64,000 nt of DNA from the NCBI GenBank assembly GCA_040905705.1, contig JBBDQZ010000029.1:248001-312000 (forward strand), in the 5' to 3' direction. Positions within the stretch are counted from its first letter, which is position 1. Each line of letters opens with the position of its first letter. The notes under the pieces were generated by a model, which saw nothing but the letters and a program-made list of their open reading frames with translations, was not told where the DNA came from and ran no database searches. The position numbers and the translations under genes were made by a program. Shown one piece after another: positions 54,005-63,258 of this stretch. The stretch is from JBBDQZ01 sp040905705 (GTDB taxonomy: Bacteria; Bacteroidota; Rhodothermia; Balneolales; Natronogracilivirgulaceae).

Positions 54005-55498
54005 TCAGGGAACCCAGTTCGGCAATTGACCGAATTCAATACCTAAAACCGGTACAGCAATAAAGTAAGTGAATACGACCAGCAGAACAATAAGCATAAG
54101 GTTGAGAATAAATCCTGCACGGGCCATTTCCGGTACAGTGAACAATCCGCTTCCAAAGACAATGGCATTGGGCGGAGTGGCGACAGGCAACATAAAAGCA
54201 CAACTCGCTGCAAGGGCTGCCGGAAGCACAAATAGCAGCGGATTTTGATCAATACCTATCGCTACTGAAGCGAGTATTGGTAAAAATGCTGCTGCCGTTG
54301 CTGTATTGCTTGTGATTTCCGTAAGAAAGATGATCATGGAAACCACAATGAGCAAAAGTATAATAACAGGCCATCCACCAAGTCCGGCAACCGATTGACC
54401 AATCCAGCTCGCCAGCCCTGTGGTACTGATGGCGTTTGCCAGGCTTAGCCCTCCTCCGAACAGTAATAATACTCCCCAGGGGAGCTTGCCAGCTTTATCC
54501 CAATTCATAATAAAGATTTCATTTTTAACTCCGGAAGGTATGATGAACAGTACGATCGCAGCGGTCATGGCGATTCCGGCATCGCTTATGCCGGGAATAA
54601 TATTTTCAATCAGCGGACGGAATATCCATGCGGCAGCGGTAAGGGAAAAAATCATAGCCACCCGTTTTTCCGGGACGGTTAACGACCCGAGTTTGGCCAA
54701 TTCCTCCCGAATGATTTTGTTTCCTCCCGGAAGTTCATTCAGTGTGATGGGAAATGCGAGCCGGGCGAGTACAAAGTAGGCTATCGGAAGCGAAAGAATG
54801 ACCAGCGGAACGCCCAATATCATCCACTGTGCGAAACCGATCTCAAGGCCATATGTCTCCGACATGAACCCGACCAACAGAGCATTTGGTGGTGTACCTA
54901 TAATGGTTCCGAGGCCACCTATATTACAGGCATAAGCTATACTTAATACCAGTACAATACTGAACGTATTTTGATCTGCCCGTTCTCTGGCATTTTGTGC
55001 CCGTTCCCGGGAAAGATGTATAATAGACATGCCGATCGGAAGCATCATTAGTGCTGTAGCGGTATTACTGACCCACATACTTAAAAAGGCGGAAGCAATC
55101 ATGAATCCGAAAATAATCGAAGAGGGTTTGGAACCGACCATATTTACAATCCACAGAGCCACCCTTCGATGCAAATTCCAGCTTTGCATCGCTATAGCTA
55201 TCATGAACCCTCCCATAAACAGGAAAATGAGTGGATTGGCGTAGGGCGGAGAGGCAGCTCCGATTGGCATGACATCCAGGAAAGGAAGCAATACCAGCGG
55301 GATCAGGGCGATGACCGGTATAGGTAAGGCTTCAGATATCCACCATACCGCCATCAGTAAAGCGATCGCTGCGGTAACCCATCCGGCATGATCAAGGCCC
55401 GGGGGCGATGGTGTGATAAATACGGTAAAAAAAAGTATAGGCCCCAGAATCAAGCCGATTTTCTGTCGTTTGATGTAATATTGATCACTTCCAGTCAT
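54005..55498 (-). CDS. SLC13/DASS family sodium:dicarboxylate symporter
   Basis: A 497-residue carrier of the divalent anion:sodium symporter family. The two Na+-binding SNT motifs are present: VSNTATALMMLPIG in the first half and TSNTATAAAFLPIL in the second, each after a re-entrant hairpin. GTIIGTPPNALLVGF and VATPPNAIVFGSG are the paired substrate-site segments. It probably imports succinate, malate or a related anion. Convergent with the cupin gene, 11 bp apart; no partner genes. Confidence 0.92.
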   Translation of the reverse strand: MTGSDQYYIKRQKIGLILGPILFFTVFITPSPPGLDHAGWVTAAIALLMAVWWISEALPIPVIALIPLVLLPFLDVMPIGAASPPYANPLIFLFMGGFMIAIAMQSWNLHRRVALWIVNMVGSKPSSIIFGFMIASAFLSMWVSNTATALMMLPIGMSIIHLSRERAQNARERADQNTFSIVLVLSIAYACNIGGLGTIIGTPPNALLVGFMSETYGLEIGFAQWMILGVPLVILSLPIAYFVLARLAFPITLNELPGGNKIIREELAKLGSLTVPEKRVAMIFSLTAAAWIFRPLIENIIPGISDAGIAMTAAIVLFIIPSGVKNEIFIMNWDKAGKLPWGVLLLFGGGLSLANAISTTGLASWIGQSVAGLGGWPVIILLLIVVSMIIFLTEITSNTATAAAFLPILASVAIGIDQNPLLFVLPAALAASCAFMLPVATPPNAIVFGSGLFTVPEMARAGFILNLMLIVLLVVFTYFIAVPVLGIEFGQLPNWVP

Positions 55499-56060
55499 GT
55501 ATATAAGAGTACCAAAAAACTATGGAAAGGGATAAAAGTTCAAGCAATTGCAATCAAATATAAAGTGTAATCCGTGAGATCATCCGAAAAGCATATATCG
55601 GGCGATACTCCATGACAGTTGATCGACTAATATGGATTGCCTAACAACGAATGTGCAATACTTTTTGGTAAATACGGAAGATTAGTCGTATTTACAAGGA
55701 TTTCAAAAAGTTATGCGTATTTCGAGTTGTCATCAGCTGCGCACCCCGGTTTCTCCGTTTGTAATTATTACGGTCATCGCAAATACATACCCGGGAAATT
55801 GCAATACCAAAAATATAGCAATACCTTTTATAATCGGAATTGTAACTAAAAAACAAAGTTAAGACGGTCAGAGCCATTTTAGTATTTATAAGTATCGAAC
55901 TGTGATTTATTAGCGAGAACGATCCGGCGTACTGCAATATCCGTTATTATATTTTCCTGACATGATATCCGTGCAAAACAAAAAAATAAAATCATTTAAT
56001 ATGAGAGGCTGAAAGTTGTTTTTGAAAAGCTCATTTATAGCTAATCAGATTTTTATATCT
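55499..56060. other. 560-bp intergenic region without a recognised gene
   Basis: AT-rich DNA with short open frames on both strands (for example a 49-codon frame at 55713-55862 plus and an 81-codon frame at 55692-55937 minus). Their translations resemble no family and are of random composition. The promoters of the SLC13 gene (minus) and the DUF4832 gene (plus) must lie here. Confidence 0.4.
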
Positions 56061-57800
56061 ATGAATTCCAGATACACAACATCCACATTCTTCATCCTGT
56101 TCTTGTTACTATTCTCAATTATTCAAAAACAGTATTTGACAGAGGATAATGCAATAGCAAGGGTAAGCTATGCATCTACGGACAATGATTTTCCAAATCC
56201 GGAAAGGGGTTTTTACATCCATTATGCTGGTATTCCCGATGGAACTACTCTTAAGCCGCATGTACTTCAGGGCTTACGTGATGATAATATCTCGATTATT
56301 CACCGCTCATATAACATATCAGCGTTCAGGGCTACGGATTTAACACCTCTTTTTATAGATCAAATCGAAAAAGATCTCGAAATAGTTCGTGATGCCGGTT
56401 TAAAAACCAATATTCAATTCCGTTACAGTATGGCTATCGGAGACCCCGATGCACCGCTTGAAATTATAAAACGACATTTGGAGCAATTAAAGCCTGTTTT
56501 GGTAAATAATTACGATGTAATACATGTCGCAACTGCGGGATTTATTGGGGCATGGGGAGAATGGCATAACTCCAGTAATGATCTTGACAACCCGGGGAAT
56601 ATGCGGGAAGTCCTTTTTAAATGGTTAGAGGTATTGCCAAAAGATCGCATGGTCGTTGTAAGAACACCCCGATATAAATTTAATGTATTTGAAAGAGTTG
56701 AGGCGATTTCTGAAAAAGAGGCCTTTAACAAATCAAATCTTTCCCGAACCGGGCACTATAACGCGGCTTTTCTGGCAAGTCATAATGACATGAATACTTA
56801 TAATTACAATGATATAACCTTTGAAAAAAATTATATAAATCAGGAGAGTAGATTTGTGCCAATGGGTGGTGAAACTGGCGGAGTACAATCCGGAGAATAT
56901 TACAAATGCGAGAACGCTTTAAGTGAGCTGGAACATTTGCGATGGTCCTATCTCAATAGTGTCTGGTACCCTCCAACACTCCAAAGCTGGCGAGACGATG
57001 GCTGTATGCCGGAGATCAAAAGGCGACTTGGCTACCGCTTTGTCTTGAAGGAAGGCTCCTTCAGCGAACAAGCCCCTCCGGGCGGAATCCTTAGTTTGAA
57101 TCTGGATTTGAAAAACGTAGGGTTTGCCGCACCTTACAATCCCCGTGGTGTACAGGTGATCTTGCGTAATTTTACAGATCCTGATGAGATGTGGGAAATA
57201 ACCCTTCCAGAAGACCCGCGTTATTGGCAGGCCGGTGAATCAGTACATTTGAGCTATGAGCTGGGTATACCGGAAGAATTGAATGGATTTTATGAGGTAT
57301 TACTGAACCTGCCGGATCCAGCCGAAAACCTGCGTAACCGTTCCGAATTCTCTGTCCGCATGGCTAACGAAAATGTCTGGGAAAAAGGTACAGGGTTCAA
57401 CCGTCTGGATCATTTTATACATATCGATACTTCGGTCGCAGGTGAAGAGTACGACGGGGAATTAAAATTTGTAGCATTCGGTACCTGGGACGGAAATTCC
57501 GTATCGGTCGAATCGGAGTTGAACCAAGATATCCCGTTAGCAATTACTCTTAAACAGAACTATCCGAATCCATTCAATCCGTCGACAACCATATCCTTTG
57601 ATCTGCAACAGGAGGGGCACGTTCTTCTGGAGGTCTTTAATATAATAGGCGAAAGAGTGGCTGTTCTGATAGATGAGCACCGGGAAGGTGGATCCCATCA
57701 AGTTGCTTTTGATATGAAAAATCTTTCAAGTGGAATCTATATTTATACACTGACGTCCGGTCAGACACGTAAGTCACACACCATGACTCTGTTCAAATAG
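56061..57800 (+). CDS. secreted DUF4874/DUF4832 protein with type IX sorting domain
   Basis: From ATG 56061 (MNSRYTTSTFFILFLLLF) the protein has 579 residues: a signal sequence, a DUF4874 domain (NPERGFYIHYAG, TNIQFRYSMAIGDPDAP, GAWGEWHNSS, barrel-like), a DUF4832 domain (YKCENALSELEHLRWSYLN, RRLGYRFVLKEGS) and a C-terminal sorting domain of about 80 residues (LKQNYPNPFNPSTTISFDL to the end). The pair of DUFs suggests a glycoside-hydrolase-like secreted protein, not characterised. The sorting domain implies export by the type IX system. Its end overlaps the convergent gene by 8 bp. Confidence 0.8.
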   Translation: MNSRYTTSTFFILFLLLFSIIQKQYLTEDNAIARVSYASTDNDFPNPERGFYIHYAGIPDGTTLKPHVLQGLRDDNISIIHRSYNISAFRATDLTPLFIDQIEKDLEIVRDAGLKTNIQFRYSMAIGDPDAPLEIIKRHLEQLKPVLVNNYDVIHVATAGFIGAWGEWHNSSNDLDNPGNMREVLFKWLEVLPKDRMVVVRTPRYKFNVFERVEAISEKEAFNKSNLSRTGHYNAAFLASHNDMNTYNYNDITFEKNYINQESRFVPMGGETGGVQSGEYYKCENALSELEHLRWSYLNSVWYPPTLQSWRDDGCMPEIKRRLGYRFVLKEGSFSEQAPPGGILSLNLDLKNVGFAAPYNPRGVQVILRNFTDPDEMWEITLPEDPRYWQAGESVHLSYELGIPEELNGFYEVLLNLPDPAENLRNRSEFSVRMANENVWEKGTGFNRLDHFIHIDTSVAGEEYDGELKFVAFGTWDGNSVSVESELNQDIPLAITLKQNYPNPFNPSTTISFDLQQEGHVLLEVFNIIGERVAVLIDEHREGGSHQVAFDMKNLSSGIYIYTLTSGQTRKSHTMTLFK

Positions 57801-60465
57801 ACTGCAGTGTTCCTGTTTCTGGATGTCTCTCTACAAATATAGCTTTTATGATTTTACCTTCAGTGTCCAGGCTCAGGTTTTTATACTCTTTCCAGAGGTT
57901 TCTGTCAGGCTCTCCTATACGGATCCGGTATCGGCCCTCTTCATAGACTTTTGGCCGGATTGATCCCCCTTTTATGCGCAATGCATATTCCAGCTTATCT
58001 GTTTCCTGACTGAACACCTGAATAACCGGGTCGTTCAACCCTTCAATTTCTATTTCAGGCAAATAGCCATAGGTTTCCCGCCCGTCGTTGTCTTGCTGTT
58101 CTATAACAATCGGCCAACCACCATACTGGCCTTCTGGATTTGCAACCGGATCTACATGCCGTGGCCAGCATTCACAGCGAACTGTCCGCTTTTCCTTGTC
58201 AAAAATCAGTATCCCGTATCCGGGAGCCCGGTCATAGAGTATCCCGGGACTCATACTGGTTTTCACCGGATTGGCGACCGAGAGCACGGTCATAAGGTTG
58301 CCAAATGCATCTTTAAAATTCCCGGTATATCGGGGCTGTCCGGGTAACGGTTTATGATTCTTCCCGACGGTTGGCCACCATCGCCGCGGCCAGGTATTGT
58401 TCAGAGCAGGCAGGGTATAGGCAAATCCCGCATCTCCAAACCCGTCCACCCCATATTGTACCACACTCGCCAAATGCTGGTCGCCGGCCACGTGCAGGGC
58501 AAAACTTTTTCGGATGATCCGCAGCGCTTCATCCCGCTCTTTTTGCGGCCAGCCGTTGGTGTCCATATCCGGGGCAGGAACATCGCCTTCTGGATAGTCT
58601 CCCCGTTCGGGTATCGGCCGCTGTGGAACAATCTGGTCACTGGTCGAGCCGGCCGGCATTGTATGAGCCCCGCAAAACGGTGTCTGGGACAACACTACTT
58701 TCATGTGGACAGAATGTCCCCAGTCCGAAGACCACTCCTCCAAAAACCGGTGCTGCCGTTCTCCCAGCAGGTCGGCTTCGATATCATAATAGCGGGTAAG
58801 ATCCACTTCAGTATCCTGTGGAAACCCATTAACAACTTCAAATGGCAATACCGTATCCGGGGCTGATTTGAATTTGCGGTCTTCCAGAATCGCAAAACTG
58901 ATACCGCCGTACGTCCAGTCCGTATAGTACACATCGATCCCCTGTTCCACCGGCGTTGGATCATACGGGTCAGGTAGATGGCTGGTTTGTGTCCTTTCAA
59001 CCGCCCTGACCCATTCGGCCGGCATGTTATATCCCCCACGGTCCTGGGACGGATACCCATAGCCGTCATCGATCGGAGCCCGTCTGCCTCCGGCTCCCCA
59101 TATATTGCCTTGGTAGACATCATGGTCATCGGGAATGAATATCGATGGAATGTGGCGGAAGATTTCCCGGTACGACCAGCCAAACATATACCATTTGCTA
59201 AGGTAGTCCAAAGTCGCCAGTTCTACATTCTGAGAACGTTCCACTCCAAATCCGGCATGGCCTTCATAGAACTGATCACCCAGGAACATCGCCATATCCG
59301 GCCGGTGCCGGACAACATTGCGTACAACTTCTGAATTCGGAAATCCCCAGTTCTTATTACAACTGAACATTGCTGCTTTCACTTTTCCGTTTGAAACCGG
59401 TTCACCGGCTATCGTGCCTTCATAGGTATACTCCCGGATCTTGTCTTTCAATGGAAGTTCCAATACGATCCGATAGGGGATATCCTCACTATGAAGCCAA
59501 TCCTCAATCCGGAAATGAGCTGTACGTGCTAACTCATGAACCGACGTCTCTTGCAAACTCTTCCAGCTGCCGTTTTCTCTGATCTGAAAACTTACTTTAT
59601 GGTCGGGTATGGTTTCCACTGGTGTTAATTGTGCTGTCACCTTCAGCAGCTTTTTATGCAATGTATATTGGGCAAAACAGATCGGCCCGTAGACCTGCCC
59701 GGACAGGGCTATAAACTTGCTGCCGCTTAGCCTCCAGTTGGAAAACCTGCTTGTGGAAGTGAGCCAGCTACCATTTTGAGATGGAAAATGGGAAACGAGT
59801 GCTACATTACCGGCCAGCTTATCAGGGACAATATCGTCGGCTTTTAGTGAACCCAACTCCCGACCGGTAGCCGCATCTTTAACCGATAGTACAAGTTGAT
59901 AAACCCTGCCGGATATTTCACCGTTTACCTTCAGCAGCAGAGATGAGTCAACCGCAATGGGTTGGCTGCTGTTAGTCTCGCCAATAAACAGCCGGCCGGC
60001 ACCTGTAACACCAGCGTCTAATCCTTCGCCAAACACTGCTGCCCGGCGATAGTCTTTAAACGTCACCGGTGCCGGGGAATCACCGGCTTGCGCTCCCAGG
60101 CGAAAGCCCACATAGTCATCGTCCGAAGCGCTGTTAACAAGCATTTCTGCTTCAACACTTACAGTGAAGCCCTCATAGCGATCCTCCAGCTGATGGGTTA
60201 GACATTGTAAATTTCGGTTAGCCCCATTATAGATACATTCGGCCTTTCCAGCTGTAATTCGCCAGTCCTGCATGCGATTGCCCCAAAACCTCGGCCCTGT
60301 CCAAGCCGTATCCGGCCACTCAGACCAGTCGCTATGCATCGGTTCAGAGTTATGAATAATCTTATTTTTTTCTTCCTCTGCCGCCAGTGAATTACCTGTT
60401 TTAATAAAAGAAGGAAGTGAAATACTTCCCATCAACAGAGCTTTAATGCTTTCCTTGCGGTCCAT
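57793..60465 (-). CDS. PhoD-like metallophosphatase
   Basis: An 890-residue secreted protein. The first 350 residues are beta-rich and unassigned. The rest is a PhoD/MPP_PhoD-like calcineurin fold: MFSCNKNWGF, MAMFLGDQFYEGH, IPDDHDVYQGN and the late ALHVAGDQHLASVVQYG histidines. The family includes alkaline phosphatase D and phosphodiesterases. The N terminus (DRKESIKALLMGSISLPSF) is signal-like but has no twin arginine. It is much longer than PhoD (about 500-580 residues) because of the N-terminal part. Substrate unknown. Confidence 0.8.
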   Translation of the reverse strand: MDRKESIKALLMGSISLPSFIKTGNSLAAEEEKNKIIHNSEPMHSDWSEWPDTAWTGPRFWGNRMQDWRITAGKAECIYNGANRNLQCLTHQLEDRYEGFTVSVEAEMLVNSASDDDYVGFRLGAQAGDSPAPVTFKDYRRAAVFGEGLDAGVTGAGRLFIGETNSSQPIAVDSSLLLKVNGEISGRVYQLVLSVKDAATGRELGSLKADDIVPDKLAGNVALVSHFPSQNGSWLTSTSRFSNWRLSGSKFIALSGQVYGPICFAQYTLHKKLLKVTAQLTPVETIPDHKVSFQIRENGSWKSLQETSVHELARTAHFRIEDWLHSEDIPYRIVLELPLKDKIREYTYEGTIAGEPVSNGKVKAAMFSCNKNWGFPNSEVVRNVVRHRPDMAMFLGDQFYEGHAGFGVERSQNVELATLDYLSKWYMFGWSYREIFRHIPSIFIPDDHDVYQGNIWGAGGRRAPIDDGYGYPSQDRGGYNMPAEWVRAVERTQTSHLPDPYDPTPVEQGIDVYYTDWTYGGISFAILEDRKFKSAPDTVLPFEVVNGFPQDTEVDLTRYYDIEADLLGERQHRFLEEWSSDWGHSVHMKVVLSQTPFCGAHTMPAGSTSDQIVPQRPIPERGDYPEGDVPAPDMDTNGWPQKERDEALRIIRKSFALHVAGDQHLASVVQYGVDGFGDAGFAYTLPALNNTWPRRWWPTVGKNHKPLPGQPRYTGNFKDAFGNLMTVLSVANPVKTSMSPGILYDRAPGYGILIFDKEKRTVRCECWPRHVDPVANPEGQYGGWPIVIEQQDNDGRETYGYLPEIEIEGLNDPVIQVFSQETDKLEYALRIKGGSIRPKVYEEGRYRIRIGEPDRNLWKEYKNLSLDTEGKIIKAIFVERHPETGTLQSI

Positions 60466-60549
60466 AACAGATTATATTCGAATTCAATTTAATCTTAAAG
60501 TATAATCTATCCTTTGCAAAACCTAACTCGTGATTAAGAGTAGTAAAAG

Positions 60550-60639
60550 AGCTCCGTAATTACTGCGTCAGTTGTAGAATGTAGCATCACTGATTCCATG
60601 TTCGCGGCAGATATGAACCATTTTCATACCTTGTTGTTT
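60550..60639 (-). pseudogene. IS3-family transposase OrfA relic
   Basis: Minus-strand translation from 60639 gives KQQGMKMVHICREHGISDAT, FYN, stop, RSNYGA. This is the helix-turn-helix signature of IS3-family OrfA (ICRELGISxATFYNWRxKYGG), with the tryptophan codon TGG changed to TGA at 60570-60568. Nothing else of the element remains: no OrfB, no inverted repeats seen. It starts 5 bp beyond the 3' end of the tRNA-Leu gene. Confidence 0.75.
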
Positions 60640-60644
60640 CACTG

Positions 60645-60726
60645 TACCAGAGGTGGGAGTCGAACCCACACGGCCGAAGCCACACGAGTTTGAGTCGTGC
60701 GCGTCTACCAGTTCCGCCACTCTGGC
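60645..60726 (-). tRNA. tRNA-Leu (anticodon CAA)
   Basis: The minus strand folds into a tRNA with a long variable arm: acceptor 5' GCCAGAG, D-loop ACTGGTAGAC, anticodon stem-loop CACGA-CTCAAAC-TCGTG (anticodon CAA, reading UUG), variable arm TGTGGCTTCGGCCGTG, T arm GTGGGTTCGACTCCCAC and acceptor 3' CTCTGGTA. CCA is not encoded. The size of 82 and the variable arm fit leucine. Confidence 0.95.
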
Positions 60727-60887
60727 ATTATAGTTTGAAATTTACAAATTCGCACAGGCAAAAGACAATCGGAAATTCTCAATAGTTTATTGAAACCTAT
60801 TTTTTCAAACAAATGTTGAGGTAATGTCTCTATCTCTATAAACAAGTCAGGCAGAATATTTCTTGCCCTCAACAGTTTTTTGATTAA

Positions 60888-60928
60888 AGACTGTCGGTAT
60901 TTACAATATATTTTGTAGAGGACAGTCT
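60888..60928 (+). promoter_or_regulatory. extended hairpin in the ftsH upstream region
   Basis: AGACTGTC (60888-60895) and GACAGTCT (60921-60928) are perfect complements, and inside them TACAA and TTGTA pair again, giving a two-part stem. It ends 45 bp before the ftsH start. It could be a leader structure of ftsH or an operator; no known element is recognised. Confidence 0.4.
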
Positions 60929-60973
60929 GTATATTTCCAGATTATATCTTTCTTTTGATAAACCCTAAATCTC

Positions 60974-63211
60974 GTGTCAGCAAACAAATCCAAAAAAAAA
61001 CAACGCGAAAGCGATAAACCACAAAATCGTCCCCAGCCTTCACCAGGACCATCACGTATCATGATTTTCTATTTCATGATTGCTACTATACTGGCGGTAT
61101 GGATTCTTTACTCCTATTATGAAGGCCAGCTTTCTCCTGATCAGATCCATTACAGTGCCTTCCGTGCAGAGTTGAAAGAAAACAATGTGCAAAAAGTTAC
61201 GGTACAGGGAGACCGTATTGAAGGTGAACTTAAAGAGCCATCCGAACGCAGGAACGCCGATGGGGAAACTGTTACATATACTCAATTTGTAACACACTTT
61301 CCGTCGTTTGGTGATGATGAACTGATGGTATTACTGGAGTCCAGCAATGCCGAAGTCACAACCATACCCGAACGTGACAGTACCTGGCTCTATTTTCTAT
61401 TCATGACCCTGCCGTTTCTATTGATCCTTATTATTGCGGTTACCTGGTATCGCAGAATGAGTTCTCAGGGGCAAGGCATGTTTTCTATGGGGAAAAGTCA
61501 GGCAAAACTGCACAAGCCCGGAGAGGGAAATCGCACCACGTTTGATGATGTGGCCGGTGGAGATGAAGCGAAAAGGGAATTACAAGAGATCGTTTTCTAT
61601 CTGAAAGACCCGTCAAAATTTGAGAAACTTGGAGTGAGAGTACCCAAGGGAGTACTTCTATATGGAGCACCGGGAACCGGAAAAACCTTGATGGCACGAG
61701 CTGTTGCCGGTGAAGCCGGCGTCCCGTTTTACAGTATAACCGGTTCTGATTTTATGGAGATGCTTGTTGGAGTAGGCGCTAAACGTGTAAGAGAAATGTT
61801 TAAAAATGCCAAGGAAACGGCACCGGCTATTCTCTTTATTGATGAACTCGATTCGATCGGGCGGCGGCGTGGAGCCGGTCTTGGAGGTGGCCATGATGAA
61901 CGCGAACAAACGCTTAATCAGCTTTTATCCGAAATGGATGGATTTGAAACGAATGAAAGCGTCATAGTGATGGCAGCCACCAACCGTCCAGACATTCTGG
62001 ATAAAGCATTATTGCGCCCGGGCAGATTTAGTCGCAGGGTGGAGGTTGGACTTCCTTCTCAGGAAGACAGAATCAAGATTCTGCAAATACACGCCCGAAA
62101 TAAACCGTTTGTCAAACAGGTCGATTTTGAAAGTGTGGCTCGCGGAACCCCGGGTTTCAGCGGAGCAGACCTTGAAAATCTTTTGAACGAGGCAGCTATG
62201 ATGACAGCCAGGGAAGATCGTAAGAAAATCACACAGCGCGACATCGACGCTGCCCGTGACAAGATCATTATGGGGCTCGAACGTCGCGGGGTTGTGCTGG
62301 ATGATGAAGAACGAAAATTGCTGGCATATCACGAAGCGGGCCATGCCATTGTAGCTGCCTCTATGGATCATACCGACCCTGTACACAAGGTAACCATCAT
62401 ACCGCGCGGCCAGGCGATGGGGGTTACTCAGCAACTACCGGAACGCGATCAATATTTATACCGGAAAGAGCATCTTCTTGATAGACTTGCTGTGATCATG
62501 GGAGGAAGAGTTGCAGAACGTTTGATTTTCAAAACCGAAACCAGCGGTGCGGAAAATGATCTCAAACAAGTGACCAAACTGGCACGGAAAATGGTATTGG
62601 ACTGGGGAATGAGTGATACATTTCGATATACAGCTTTGGGAGGACAGCGTGATGAAGTATTTCTCGGCGAGCAGATGGCTTCACAGCGTGAATACAGTGA
62701 TGAAACGGCAAGGGAAGCCGACAAGGCTGTTAATATGATACTTGAAGAGGCTTATAACAGAGCTGAAACGGTTCTTAAAAAGCACAAAAAAGCATTCGAT
62801 CGCCTGGCGGACTTATTACTTGAAAAAGAAGAAGTCATGGGCGATGAAATACTTGAACTCGTGGGGAAAAAACGCAAATCACCTTCTAAAACAACGATTG
62901 CCGGCAGTATCGGTGGTCAAAATGGTTTACGTAACAAGAAGAGCAGTGAACGTAAACGATCCAAAAAAGATATGGCTGAAACAGATGGAATATCGGACAA
63001 CCATGCCGAATCAACCGGAATGACCAAGTCATCTTATTCCCGGAATAACAAATCCGGAAGCCTGATTGACAGCTCCCGGAACCTCAATACGAATTCAACT
63101 AATCTCAAAACCCGTACCGGGCATGAGAATTCCAGACAGAACGAGGAGCAAAAAAATAAAACGAATAAAAAAACCAAGGCCCGGGCAAAAACATCAGTGA
63201 AAAACAGCTGA
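60974..63211 (+). CDS. ftsH: ATP-dependent zinc metalloprotease FtsH
   Basis: Membrane AAA+ protease that removes damaged membrane proteins and regulators. The 745 residues comprise two membrane segments around a periplasmic domain (about 28-165), an AAA domain with Walker A GAPGTGKT (about 231), FIDELDSIG and the second region of homology (MAATNRPDILDKALLRPGRF), and an M41 domain with zinc motif HEAGH (about 453). After residue 640 comes an extra tail of about 105 residues rich in Lys, Ser and Asn. The start codon is GTG; no earlier ATG fits. Confidence 0.95.
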   Translation: MSANKSKKKQRESDKPQNRPQPSPGPSRIMIFYFMIATILAVWILYSYYEGQLSPDQIHYSAFRAELKENNVQKVTVQGDRIEGELKEPSERRNADGETVTYTQFVTHFPSFGDDELMVLLESSNAEVTTIPERDSTWLYFLFMTLPFLLILIIAVTWYRRMSSQGQGMFSMGKSQAKLHKPGEGNRTTFDDVAGGDEAKRELQEIVFYLKDPSKFEKLGVRVPKGVLLYGAPGTGKTLMARAVAGEAGVPFYSITGSDFMEMLVGVGAKRVREMFKNAKETAPAILFIDELDSIGRRRGAGLGGGHDEREQTLNQLLSEMDGFETNESVIVMAATNRPDILDKALLRPGRFSRRVEVGLPSQEDRIKILQIHARNKPFVKQVDFESVARGTPGFSGADLENLLNEAAMMTAREDRKKITQRDIDAARDKIIMGLERRGVVLDDEERKLLAYHEAGHAIVAASMDHTDPVHKVTIIPRGQAMGVTQQLPERDQYLYRKEHLLDRLAVIMGGRVAERLIFKTETSGAENDLKQVTKLARKMVLDWGMSDTFRYTALGGQRDEVFLGEQMASQREYSDETAREADKAVNMILEEAYNRAETVLKKHKKAFDRLADLLLEKEEVMGDEILELVGKKRKSPSKTTIAGSIGGQNGLRNKKSSERKRSKKDMAETDGISDNHAESTGMTKSSYSRNNKSGSLIDSSRNLNTNSTNLKTRTGHENSRQNEEQKNKTNKKTKARAKTSVKNS

Positions 63212-63258
63212 GTCAGAATAAAATCCTTTCATTAAGAATTTAACTGATATCACTTGAA

